From Amia ocellicauda (Eukaryota; Chordata; Actinopteri; Amiiformes; Amiidae): DNA of 64,000 nt. Positions 12,147-23,467 of this stretch are shown here, piece after piece. The stretch is from NCBI RefSeq assembly GCF_036373705.1, contig NC_089863.1, forward strand, positions 6,361,357 through 6,425,356. Direction: 5' to 3'. The notes below the pieces were generated by a model. It searched no databases. It was given only the letters and a program-made list of their open reading frames with translations, and was not told the DNA's origin. Both the position numbers and the translations under genes were made by a program. Position 1 is the first letter of the stretch; every line of letters starts with the position of its first letter.

Positions 12147-15100
12147 AGTGCAACACAAAAACTCACACACATGTACAACAAAATACTTGCACATGTTCCT
12201 GGAAAGGCAGAGTGTGTGACACACACACACACAAACACAGACAGTCAGACAGATGCATAAGGCAAGAACTTGTGCAGGAAACAGCAGGCTATCTTCAACG
12301 GAACGGCTTGACATTGCTGTGGCCTACCATCACACACATACACACAGCTCACTTCTCTCTCATCGCAGAAAGAGAAGGAGTGAGAGAGAGAGAGCACAAA
12401 GGACTGGGGGAGAAAGAGACTAGGGGTTGATGAAATGAGTCAATGTTACCAATAATGAGACCCCCCGCCCCCCAACTCTCCCACATGTCTAAACTTGGCT
12501 GTGGAATGCTGCCAGGGGGACAGATTAAGCCAGCGCACATTGAGTCACCCCTACTAAACATAGCCATAGGCAAAACACTGGGGACTGCTGGGGCACAGGA
12601 AGTGACCATATGCAGGATTCTCATAATGGAGAAAGGGGGTAACTGGCAGTAGTTTAAAACAAATTAGTAGTATACAAATCAAAATAAGTTGGGATTTCCC
12701 AGAATAATTAAACTAAACAAGTCTGAGGATCACAAGTGTGCGGTTGTATGGAGAGATTTCGATCTCATATGTGCAGCTGTAGGAATGGGCTACGTCCCTG
12801 ACAGCTCCATCACTCCCTTCATCTTCTGTTCTGTACAGACTTCCCACAGGGAGTGCACTGGAGTGAACACAGATGTAGGGTGGCAAGAGGAGCGCCAGGT
12901 GCTAAACCCAGCCCAGTCCGCTCTCCTGGCAGTTAATTCCCCCTGATAACAGGGCATTGTCTGCCATACACGGGTGGATGGGCCTGATAAGGTGGAGTTA
13001 TTTTCCCTTTATTTCTTAAAAAATATAAATAATAAAAGTTGAGTCCATTAGTCAATCAGCAGCTACCTTTGTGACTTGCCAGCCACTCTTAATCATTTGT
13101 TTTTAAGTAAGCCAAATTTTTTTAAGTCAGGGAGTTGGCAAGGTCAACATAATCAGAGCTTGTGTGAAAGGTGGGTGTATAACACACTTAATTAAACAAC
13201 CACTCAGCCAACACAAACATTTCAGTGCTGGATGGTCAGCCGAAGGTAACGAACTGCATTCACTTATCTCTAAATACCAGTAATTCAAAACGATTCAGTT
13301 ACCGTAAACAATTAATTCATGTTGAAAATATAAGGTATAAACACTGGTCATTACATTTGAGATCAGCCTTCATATGCACCGGCTCACGGACCACCTGGAA
13401 GAACACATTTTGAGAACCATTGTCTTAGCTCGTCAGCGGCCTTATAACTTTTAATTGACGTCTCTTCCCTTCAGAAACCACACCTGTAGAATTAGCAATA
13501 AATAGAGGTGGAGGGGCAACATATCTGCCACCAATTACACAATCCCACACCGTCATCACAGTGTAAAGGACAGCCTCTTGCCGTCAGTGCTAAATCAAGC
13601 CTGCTCCCAATTTCCACTGCTGATTCGGACTCGGTTTTGTACTGGTGAGGCTTCCGAGTCTGCTTGAGTAGGCTATATGTGGTCAGTGGCATTAATCAAC
13701 TTAAAGTTCCCTGTGGTTTCTCTTAAACCTATCTGGATTTGAAGGTTGCTACTTAAAGCACCTCAACAGAACCGGGGGGAGCTGGGTTGCTTCAGACAAG
13801 TTACTACCCATCTGAGGCACTTTATGTAACTGGACACTGGAATTTCTGTGAATCAGGACGTTCCGAAACCCACACACTCCAAAAATGCAGTTTCAGGTTT
13901 ACTGCTGCTCAGCGGTGACCACAATCTCCCTAATATGAACCATATTGGAAGCTTTCCTTCTAGGCCCATAAAAGAATGTCACGGTGAAGTCATCCCAGAT
14001 TTCGCCCGAAGTGTGGGAAAAAAGGCGAGGGTTTACTAATTGCTATAAAACATTCTAGCCATTCCACGCCTAGTAGGGCTGACACAACGGGCCGAAAATA
14101 AATTGAAATTAGCGGTGTAGCTGAGCTTGGCTTTTTTTTTTCTAATTTAGGCAGGCAGTGTGTGAGACACCAAGCAGATAGAATACGTAATAGTTTGTTA
14201 AACCTTTGTGAACAATAGATAACCTAAATACTTGCATAACTTCACAATGCTGTCATTATTGAACCCATGGTCTTCACTTAACGGACTACTCAGCAATATT
14301 TTGTTTAAAAAATAAGAAATCACTATTATTAAACCAACTACTCTATGCTCTAAAGTGTCTGATATCTGACACACTCTCGCTCCATTGCTTCCAATAGTCT
14401 CAAGCCATGCTTCTCAACATCCGGATCTGGGCCTTCACTGTAAACTAGTGATTTAATAAATCTGAACTTTTTTTCTTCTTCTTACAAAAAGTTGGAGATT
14501 CCAGTGGGTTACAGAATGCTATATTGAACAAGAAATCTCCAGCTGCTTTCAAAATTGCTAAAAAGCTCAATTACAAATTAATTCAATTAAGGGTATAATT
14601 AAGTAACTAAGTAAGAGCTTATTTGGAAGAAAAAGCAGCAGGGCAATAAAACCCTCAGGGCCAGGGTTTACAACCACTGGTTATTATTATTACTAATGTT
14701 ATTTATCAGCAAACATGGTATTATATAACTACAATTACACAACTTCACAAGGTTTACAACTTCACTATGAAAAGAAAGTCTTCAGCACATTACATTAAGA
14801 ACAGAAATTACAAATTGGAACTGCACAAAAAAGTATCCATTAATTAAACAATTAAAGACACTTCCCATGTTAAGCACCTTACAGTGAACGCAGGAAAATG
14901 TTTTATGATCATCTTTGTGGTGTATCATCGTTGTTTATGCCAAGAGACGAGATGAAAAATTAAATGATGGGAAATATAAATTACACAACAACCAAAAAAA
15001 CAAAACAAAAAAGTTGGCATAAGCTATCATGACTCGAGTGTTTTTAATTATGGATTGAGTTTTCCTCTCTGTGAATAAGCAGTCGGCAAATACGGAAACT

Positions 15101-15220
15101 ATCAGTGTGGGAAAGCACTGTATGGAAAAAAACTAAGAAAAAAGAAAAGGGGGAAAAAATGACCAGTATGTTCTCATTTGGAAACCCCACTATCATCCCC
15201 AGGGAAGATGGCATCAGTGA
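12147..15220. other. Non-coding stretch, no gene recognised
   Basis: AT-rich, with an imperfect CA run near 12220 and dispersed-repeat arms near 14400 and 14660 (GGGCCAGGGTTTACAACCACTGG-like). No exon supported. Confidence 0.45.
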
Positions 15221-15244
15221 GTGTGAGTGTGTGTCTTGTCTATC

Positions 15245-15276
<32 letters not shown>

Positions 15277-16575
15277 AGTGTCAGTGTGTGTGTGTTTGTG
15301 TGTGTGTGCGCGAGTGTCAGTGTGTGTGTGTTTGTGTGTGTGTGTGTGCGAGAGAGTGTCAGTGTGTGTGTGTGCGAGAGAGTGTCAGTGTGTGTGTGTG
15401 TGTGTGAAAGAGAGTGTGAGTGTCAGTGTCAGTGTGTGTGTGTGTGTGTGTGAGAGAGTGTCAGTGTGTGTGTGCGTGTGTGTGCGAGAGAGTGTCAGTG
15501 TGTGTGTGTGTGTGTGCGAGAGAGTGTCAGTGTGTGTGTGTGTGTGTGCGAGAGAGTGTCAGTGTGTGTGTGTGTGTGTGTGCGAGAGAGTGTCAGTGTG
15601 TGTGTGTGTGTGTGAAAGAGAGTGTGAGTGTCAGTGTCAGTGTGTGTGTGTGTGTGCGTGTGTGTGTACGAGAGTGTCAGTGTGTGTGTGTGTGTGTGCG
15701 CGAGAGAGTGTCAGTGTCAGTGTGTGAGAGAGTGTCAGTGTGTGCGAGAGTGTCAGTGTGTGTGTGTGTGTGCGAGAGTGTCAGTGTGTGTGTGTGTGTG
15801 TGCGAGAGAGTGTCAGTGTGTGTGTGCGTGTGTGTGTACGAGTGTCAGTGTGTGTGTGTGTGCGAGAGTGTCAGTGTGTGTGTGTGTGCGCGAGAGTGTC
15901 AGTGTCAGTGTCAGTGTGTGTGCGAGAGTGTCAGTGTGTGTGTGTGTGTGTGCGCGAGTGTGTCAGTGTCAGTGTGTGTGTGTGTGAGAGAGTGTCAGTG
16001 TGTGTGTGCGAGAGTGTCAGTGTGTGTGTGTGTGTAAGAGAGTGTGAGTGTCAGTGTGTGTGTGTGTGTGTGCGCGCGCGCGAGAGTGTCAGTGTGTGTG
16101 TGCGAGAGTGTCAGTGTGTGTGTGTGTGTGTGCGCGAGTGTGTCAGTGTCAGTGTGTGTGAGAGAGTGTCAGTGTGTGTGTGTGAGAGTGTCAGTGTGTG
16201 TGTGCGAGAGTGTCAGTGTGTGTGTGCGAGAGTGTCAGTGTGTGTGTGAAAGAGAGTGTGAGTGTCAGTGTGTGTGTGTGTGTGTGTGCGCGCGCGCGAG
16301 AGTGTCAGTGTGTGTGTGTGTGTGTGTGTGTGCGAGAGAGTGTCAGTGTGTGTGTGCGTGTGTGTGTGCGAGAGTGTCAGTGTGTGTGTGTGTGTGCACG
16401 AGAGTGTCAGTGTCAGTGTCAGTGTGTGAGAGAGTGTCAGTGTGTGTGTGTGTGTGTGTGTGTGCGAGAGAGTGTCAGTGTGTGTGTGCGTGTGTGTGTG
16501 CGAGAGTGTCAGTGTGTGTGTGTGTGTGCACGAGAGTGTCAGTGTCAGTGTCAGTGTGTGTGTGTGAGAGAGTGT

Positions 16576-16612
<37 letters not shown>

Positions 16613-16650
16613 AGTGTCAGTGTCAGAGTGTGTGTGTGTGTGTGTGTGTT
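15221..16650. repeat. 1.4-kb compound GT minisatellite with GAGAGTGTCAGT core
   Basis: The tract alternates (GT)n blocks with a short core GCGAGAGAGTGTCAGT, repeated dozens of times with variable spacer length. Variants include GCGCGAG, AAAGAGAGTGTGAGTGTCAGT and GCACGAG. Because the units contain no stop codon in most frames, several long open frames (up to 254 codons) run through it on both strands; their products are only Cys/Val/Ser/Arg or Thr/His/Leu repeats. The higher-order periodicity at 16290-16650 shows nested duplication. Confidence 0.95.
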
Positions 16651-17279
16651 TGCGCCGGGATTTTGGGGGAGAATGGAATGCATTTTGTTCCAGCAATTCA
16701 GTCAGGAGAAAATCAGTGGCTCCATCTGTGAACAATTGTGATTCGTATTGCATCTGTTCTCCTTTCTTCTCATTTCCGATTAGGATGACTGTGGAAAACC
16801 GTCACTAATTATTTTACTTACTCGATTTTTGTTTATTAACTCATTTGCTTAGTTAGTAATCTGGATGATAACACCCATTCAAATACAACACTGCATTCTG
16901 TAATGAGGGAGGTGTGTCCTGCAAAACGGTAGAACATGGATGTGACCCCTAATGAACACAAATACATACACCCCCCCCCCCACCCCCTTTGTTCATTTGA
17001 TTTTTCAATTTCGGAACCTAAATCAACATGAACACTCAACATGAAAGATTACTAGCTTAAAACTGTGGGGAAAGTGGTTCAAACCAAAAATAAAAAGAGA
17101 ACAGAGTCCAACATGAAGAAGTATAAATCCAGACGTTCCCTATCAAGCGCTTACCGGATACGAGGAAGCTGTTCAGCGAGACTCCCCGCTGTACCGTTTA
17201 CTAATACTAGTAGTAGTAGTAGTAGTAGTAGTAATAGTAGTCGTCAGTTTAAATGAGCTCCACGTCGCTTCGGGTGTCT
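16651..17279. other. Non-coding stretch between minisatellite and CpG cluster
   Basis: Contains a C-run at 16970-16990 and a (TAG/AGT)n tract at 17205-17240. No exon supported. Confidence 0.45.
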
Positions 17280-17430
17280 ATGCTCTGCGCTACCGGCCTG
17301 CAAGCGTCGCTCAAGCCGCGCACCGTCAGGAAAGCCCGATTTCAAGACCCCGCCATTGCTGACGTCAGCAAGAACCCGCCGAGGACTTCCGGTTCGAAAC
17401 TCTCGCGTGACTTTGATCACGCGAGACTGG
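17280..17430. promoter_or_regulatory. CpG-rich promoter-like cluster (CRE, ETS, TCTCGCG-type motifs)
   Basis: Within 150 bases the sequence holds a perfect 14-bp palindrome TGCTGACGTCAGCA (17357-17370) centred on a full CRE TGACGTCA. An ETS/GABP-type ACTTCCGGTT lies at 17385-17394, and TCTCGCGTGA (17401-17410) is followed by its exact inverted partner TCACGCGAGA (17417-17426). CRE, ETS and TCTCGCG motifs are typical of housekeeping CpG promoters. I could not attach a first exon on either side, so the driven transcript is unknown. Confidence 0.45.
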
Positions 17431-18894
17431 ACTGCAATGAACACAACACACAAAATATTGATTTATTTCTTAGCAGACGCCTTGTCCGGGTGTAATTAAT
17501 ACACATCTACAGGCCTATGAATGGTGGGTAATTTGTGCAAACATTTTAACTTAAATAAATATATAAATAAAAAAAACTTAGATAAGTTAAAAAATAAATA
17601 AATCGATATATATATTAAATTCGTTATTTATTTAATCATCCATGAATTTATTTAGACTTTTAGGCCTATTTATTTATGTGCACACATTATCCTCCATATT
17701 TATGTGGTGATTTGAATGTTTAATACTGATCCATGTAGAGTGGATTGTTAGACTATAAACGAAGGCACTATTATCATTACGACTAGCAAAAGTAGCAGCA
17801 GTGTTTCAAACTGTCTTAATATTGTATGTTATAGACCTAGTGTGGCCTACGTAGTTTTAAAGATTACAGCTGCTCGCAAAAGTATGTAAGGAGTGCCACC
17901 GTGTGGCTCAAAGTAATACAACACAGTAACTATAGCCCGCAGTTAGTGCACACAAACAGCACGCCAATAAACCATTAGCATGCTGTTTTAGGTCACAGGC
18001 TACATTTGTGCAACATGTCCATATGAATGTTTAAAATCATTTAATTCCACATTCAAATGAACACATTAAAACACAGGATTATATTTCTGACCTGATAATA
18101 GGAAGTATTACAAGAAAGACTGAAAACTCAGGCAGACATAAGTAGTAAAAGAGCTATTTCTGTTCTTCAACAAACCGCGGCTGATCGTCAGTGAAAATCA
18201 GAATGGGCTTGTTAAGGTGTTGCGGTTCCTTAACATGCAGGAGCAGTTAATCACTGCTTCATTGGCTCCCACTCATCATCTTCTGAAACCCCATTGCTGG
18301 AGTAACAGGTAAGGATGTACCTCACTGACGATACCCGGCACCCGGGCGGGGAGGGGACTGGTCCAGCGCGCAATACAGAGGGCCCACGGTAGGTTTGGAA
18401 ACCTCTCTGCTTAAGCCTAAATAGATCTCAATCTGTCACAATATATTGCTGCACACACCATACAGACCATTATCAACGCAAAGAAACAATGTTTCCATGT
18501 TTATCTTTAAACGCCAAATAATATCTCCCGACAGTCTTTACAGACCTGACTGATTTGCATATACCGCCCAGTGCTGCGATGTTGGTGCTACGTCATGAAA
18601 CAGGTCCAATCCGCAATCGAGGCTGAGCTGGGCGGGCACTGTGTCACAGAGGATGATTGTGACGAAACACTGTGTTGCGCGTAATTAGCGTTACACTCTA
18701 TCAATCAGTTTGCCCTCGCTTTGACAGTAAATGCGTATTCATCCGTATTGGCAAGCATATGGGCTAGGACTTCCAATTGTATTTTGTTTCTCCCTTGGAA
18801 TGCGTATTTGTAAATGCAATGGCAGCACACCCACATGCTAACCTGTGTCGCTGGGTGTTACTGTATCGTTTTCACGGATATCCTGTCTTATGGG
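17431..18894. other. Non-coding stretch upstream of tRNA-Ser
   Basis: Begins with a minus-strand SINE tail (TTTCTTAGCAGACGCCTTGTCCGGG, about 17465-17490) and then AT-rich DNA. The segment 18641-18730 (GTGTCACAGAGGATGATTGTGACGAAA...) has a diverged duplicate at 23654-23745 beside the tRNA-Val gene. Confidence 0.5.
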
Positions 18895-18976
18895 GCTGCG
18901 ATGGCCGAGTGGTTAAGGCGTTGGACTTGAAATCCAATGGGGTCTCCCCGCGCAGGTTCGAACCCTGCTCGCAGCG
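18895..18976 (+). tRNA. tRNA-Ser (anticodon TGA)
   Basis: 82-nt class II tRNA. The acceptor stem GCTGCGA pairs perfectly with TCGCAGC and is followed by discriminator G. The A box is TGGCCGAGTGG, the anticodon stem TTGGA/TCCAA encloses loop CTTGAAA with anticodon TGA (18928-18930), the variable arm is long (TGGGGTCTCCCCGC region), and the B box is GGTTCGAACCC. No intron. A T-run follows within about 25 bases (TTCTTTT), suitable as a Pol III stop. It reads UCN serine codons. Confidence 0.95.
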
Positions 18977-21205
18977 CATGAAGGATGAGATTCTTCTTTT
19001 ATTACACAGAGGTTTGTTAAAAGGCAATTGAAGGGAAGATTGTACTCCTTAATACACACCATGGGTTCAAGCAGTGCTGTTATGGGTGGATGTTCTGGTT
19101 ATTTGTGTCTGTATATGCAGGACTATCCATGACTAAGAGGGAAAAAAGGATACATACATAAATAAATAAATAGATCTTTTAACTATTTTATGAATGATTG
19201 TCTTTTAAAATGACTTTTAAAAATGAATTTTAACTGTTTTTAAAGATTTCGTTTTTTTTTTTTTTTTTTTGGTTTAGTTTTGTTCTATTTATTTGTCAAA
19301 TACATTGACCGTTTTGGATTAATTTTAAATGCATTGGACCGTTTTTGTTTGTTTTTTATTTTTTCCATTTTAATTGTTTCTTTATTTTGTCCGGTGCATT
19401 TTCAGTTATTTTCAATGTATTTGACTTTTATGTTGGTAGCAGTTTGCTTTAATCACGTTTGTTTTGTTGTTTTGTGCACTTGTTTATTTGAAGTTCATTT
19501 ATTTTGTTTTCGTTAAATCACAAAGATTTTTAAAATTTTAAGTGATTTTAAGAATTGATTTTTAAATTTTTAATCATGAGTATTTATAATGATTCTTTTT
19601 TAATTTGAAATGTAAAATACTTCACCAAATAAAACAGTATAAATAAATACATAGAGAAATCAATTAATAAATGTTGAAATATCAGTATATTTTGAAATAA
19701 ATACATAAAATACAGGGATATGTATCTATTTATTGATGTATTTCAAAAACAAATAGATTAATGTCCATGTATATTTTTGACATGTATTTATTAATTAATT
19801 ACAACATTTATTTATTTATTTATTTATTTAATTATTTAGTTATTTCAACATTGTTTTATGTATTCTCTTCTCTGTGTATTTATTTTTAATTTTGGAATGG
19901 ATAGTCCTCCATAGTACAGGTCTTGAACGGCGATGGATTTTACAGCTCTGAGGCCACGTCTGTTTAGAAGATGAATTGGATGCGCCTTCATTCCTTACTG
20001 ATGAGTTCCCACTTCCTTCCCTGTGCACGTGTACAGTATGGAGTAAGAAGCACAGTTTCTGAGACCCTTTAGTCTAGTCCACCCACCCTGTGAAGAGTGC
20101 ACAGTAAGTACAGAGGTTCTTAGTTTCATTGAATCCGGGATTTATATTGTTTATTGTATGTTATGTATTGCACATCATTTTCTCTGTGAAATGTGCATGT
20201 TTTTTGACAACAGTAGGTCAAGCTGAGTATTGCTTTCTACTAATAAATACATGGCAATGTGGTGCATCATGGAGAATAATACTGTTTTATTTGTTTTAGT
20301 ATTTTACATCATCAAAAAATTAAGAACATTCAAAATGTTAATACTTTTGATTAAAAAAAAATCTAAAATCTGTAACATTAAAATCATAAGTGATTCACAA
20401 CAAAAATTCAAAATAAATTCAAAATAAACACATGCATCAAAACAATCAATGTGTTAAGATGGCTGCCAAAAGAACAACAATCAAATAAAACAGTCTAATA
20501 CATTGAAATTAATGGGAAATGCATCAGATAACACAAAGACACAAAACATCACAGAAACAAAATAGAGAATAGCCATAGAACTAAGTGTATGTAGTATCCA
20601 CCCAGTCTTGGATTCAAGGCCAGGACTCAAAAGGCCAAGCGTTGATCGCTAACACTGATCTACCATCTTAACCCTATTACCAATTTATCAGATATTTCCA
20701 GCTCTCTCTCGTGAACTTAGGTGTCCAGTTTAAATAACATCCTCCCCCCAGGTTGCACATTCTGCACATGTGATCCAAGAGGGAGGGGAGAATGCAAACT
20801 AGCAACCTCAGTCTTTACAGTACCCCCTCCCTTAAATTAGATGTGTCCTCACATCATAGTTCCACACATATTGCAGTCAATCTTAAAGCCACCGGGGAGG
20901 ATTCCTTTGCCGTTGGGGTCTCTAACTTCCCATTGGCACAGCATGTAGTGGCAGTTTCGAGCGGTTTCCCTCAGCCAACCCCATTTCCTTGCATAATAAT
21001 AAACGGTTCCCCTTTTCCTCAGGTCATAGAATTCTCTCCTGATACCTCAGAACTCCTCCATGGACTGACCCCAGCCTGGCTTATCGCTCAGCCACATACC
21101 CTCCCACTGTACCCCCCTCTCCTACCTCAACCCAAACAAGGTCTACTGGCATCATGTCTCAACCAAACCAGACAATAGTGGGAGAACTAGGTTTTCTCTT
21201 GAATG
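18977..21205. other. AT-rich non-coding stretch with TTTATT/AAAT-type repeats
   Basis: T-rich (19240-19520) and (TTTA)n (19805-19840) low-complexity sequence. Open frames here (for example 19280-19516) are Phe/Leu/Val-rich products of the T-rich DNA. 20790-21180 is Pro/Ser-rich in one frame and could be part of the Gypsy-type element whose integrase relic follows, but I cannot show it. Confidence 0.45.
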
Positions 21206-21700
21206 CTACAACAGTACGCCATCATAGCATATGCCATTTGCATCTACAAGCATAGATAGCATGGTCCCTTGATCTGTATGGATCATACAAGAGCCACCAA
21301 ACCAAAATATAAACTGTTCCACAACAACTCTAGCCGTGGTGCCAGCCTCCTGATTTACAAGTGGAAAAGCCTCCCCCCACTTTGAAAAGTAATCTGCTAT
21401 TACCACTATATACTTATATTTCTAAGGCATAACAGGAAGGGGACCAACAATGTCAATATCAACTTTCTCAAAGGGGTAAGTTGCTGTTATGGGGCGTATT
21501 AAAGCTCTAGGCTCTGGTCCAGTGGTCTTAAGAGACGCCTGGGCCTTACACCACTCTTTCACATCTCTGTACCATCCTGGCCAATAAACGCATAACCTCA
21601 CTTTTTCTTTAACCTTTTCACATACCTTGCTTCCATGACACTGCAACACCGTGTTGGCATGGTGCCGTCACTGTTGTGAAAGCATGTAGAGAGGTTTGTA
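21206..21700 (-). pseudogene. Ty3/Gypsy retrotransposon integrase fragment, broken
   Basis: On the minus strand a first frame (21649-21422) reads the end of the integrase zinc-binding region (VRLCVYWPGWYRDVKEWC) and the start of the catalytic core (PFEKVDIDIVGPLP). After a stop near 21420 a second frame (21406-21206) continues with VIADYFSKWGEAFPL and HTDQGT, carrying the first and second acidic residues expected of the DDE integrase core. The third (Glu) region is missing. No reverse transcriptase or LTR pair is recognisable nearby, so this is a dead fragment. Confidence 0.75.
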
Positions 21701-22194
21701 CAAATCCATACGATGCCCTGCCGTGTCAGCACCATGTCATGCCAGCATCTTTTCATATCCAAAACTGACTTGTGCGTGAACATGAAGGTATGTAGCCAAA
21801 TATGCCAAATATTAAGAAGCGCAAGAATTGAAGCGCAGTGTCCTCATGAAAAACAAAAAAATTAAAGTTGACTATCGTAAATATAAGGATGTAAACCAAA
21901 GGAGTCGACAGAGGCGAAATGTATACTGATATGATGATCTTATTGATATTTGAACGACTGTTCATAGGAATCCGACAAATCGTAAAAACACCGACAGTTT
22001 CCTAATTAGCATATCATTGGCTATGCAAGTAGACGAAAGGAAACGATTCACCAAACATTTCAGGTGCAAATAAGGACTCTTTTTCTGTCCTTAACACGGA
22101 CAAAAACGCAGACAAAACACAGAAAACGGGGGTGTAAATGGATAGGCAATGGTAACCCAAGCCACATATTACATTTTGAAGGCTGCTGAATCTA

Positions 22195-22700
22195 TGGAAG
22201 ATCATTTCAGACAAAATAAATGAATAAATAAATACAGAAATATAATAAGAAATACAGAAATAAATAAGTGAAGACATATACAAATAGTTACACAATTAGA
22301 TACATAGTGTAACGTAGATGGGAAGGCAGCGCCCCCCAGCCTAATTAATTGCCATCTCCGCAAGGGCTGCTGGGAAGTGGCTCAAAGACTGCGTAGAGTT
22401 AACTTAATTTCTGTTAATTGAAGGGGTTTTGTCACATTAAAAAAAGAAAAATAATATAGAAGACGCTCCGAAATGTAAAAGCGCACAGAGAAATGTAAAT
22501 AGCATAGCAGCAAACGGGAAATAAATAAATAAATAAATAGTGAAATAAACACATAAATAAATGAATAAATAGATGTTGGAATAAATACATCCATAAATAA
22601 ACATATAAATAAATACATTAATACATACATGTTTAAATGAATAAATAGCCTACCTAAATGTTGAAATAAATACATGGATAAATAAATATTCATATATTAG
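22195..22700. repeat. (AAAT)n-rich low-complexity tract
   Basis: Imperfect AAATAAAT repeats interspersed with ATACAT; a T-rich counterpart lies at 19620-19850. The 93- and 103-codon minus frames (Tyr/Leu/Phe/Ile-rich) are products of this composition and not genes. Confidence 0.75.
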
Positions 22701-22881
22701 TGTATTTATTTTTAAGTATGGCATGGATTATCCTGCATATCTAACACCGGAATACACGGTGATATTTAGGAAGCTTTTCAATTCGAAAGTAATACAAAAA
22801 TTAATGTTGCTTTTCTTAAGAGACCTGACAATTATGAACAATACAACAGTAAGCACCTTGCATCGGTAGGAAAGACATACA

Positions 22882-22951
22882 GGCAGCGCTGGGATTTGAA
22901 TGCAGGATCTGTTTGCAAGACAGGCACTTTAACCAGATACGTCACGGTGCC
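22882..22951 (-). tRNA. tRNA-like sequence (Ala-TGC-type), probably degenerate
   Basis: On the minus strand 70 nt fold as a tRNA. GGCACCG pairs with CGCTGCC with one mismatch, a TGGTTAAAGTGCC A-box-like segment follows, the stem CTGT/ACAG encloses loop CTTGCAA (anticodon TGC), and CATTCAAATCC resembles a B box. The D arm is irregular and the B box lacks the canonical GGTTC, so I read it as a tRNA pseudogene or tRNA-derived repeat. Confidence 0.45.
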
Positions 22952-23210
22952 GACCTCGGGGGGGGCGGGGCACCTGCATTAAATCTTACGTATGTTACGT
23001 CATTCTTCTTATTATTTGTTTTATTCGTGCCTAAAACATAAACTGTACTGATGGTCTTCGCAGCAACATTATTTCACTCTCTACGTTTAACGAATAGTTT
23101 GATTTTTTCTTTAAATAATCAAATGTAATCAAGATCATCTTCACAACGTGAAATAATAACATTACCCTTATATATATATATATATATACCCACTATATGT
23201 AACATAAACA

Positions 23211-23292
23211 GACGAGGTGGCCGAGTGGTTAAGGCGATGGACTGCTAATCCATTGTGCTCTGCACGCGTGGGTTCGAATCCCATCCTCGTCG
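23211..23292 (+). tRNA. tRNA-Ser (anticodon GCT)
   Basis: 82-nt class II tRNA with perfect acceptor stem GACGAGG/CCTCGTC and discriminator G. The A box is TGGCCGAGTGG, the anticodon stem ATGGA/TCCAT encloses loop CTGCTAA (anticodon GCT at 23244-23246), there is a long variable arm, and the B box is GGTTCGAATCC. It reads AGC/AGU serine codons. It stands about 100 bases upstream of tRNA-Val on the same strand. Confidence 0.95.
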
Positions 23293-23394
23293 GGTGGAGT
23301 TGCGTTTTTTGCGTGAACACATTTGTTTGTATTCGCGGTGTATCTTTATATGAACTCTCCACAGACCCGCTTCTCGACGATACCTGGTATACGC

Positions 23395-23467
23395 GGTTCC
23401 ATAGTGTAGCGGTTATCACGTCTGCTTTACACGCAGAAGGTCCTGGGTTCGAGCCCCAGTGAAACCA
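23395..23467 (+). tRNA. tRNA-Val (anticodon TAC)
   Basis: 73 nt, acceptor GGTTCCA against TGAAACC with discriminator A. One C-A mismatch sits at the fifth acceptor pair. The A box is TAGTGTAGCGG, the anticodon stem TCTGC/GCAGA encloses loop TTTACAC (anticodon TAC at 23428-23430), and the B box GGTTCGAGCCC lies in a perfect T stem. A short T-run follows at about 23474. The mismatch is mild and the gene could still be functional. Confidence 0.9.

Noticed and set aside
15105-16808. Long open frames (up to 254 codons plus, 156 codons minus) across the GT minisatellite
   Set aside because: Their products are only Cys/Val/Ser/Arg or Thr/His/Leu repeats that follow from stop-free simple DNA; every frame is open in places.
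22014-22693. 93- and 103-codon hydrophobic frames on minus, resembling small membrane proteins
   Set aside because: Direct consequence of (AAAT)n-rich sequence; no start context or conservation.
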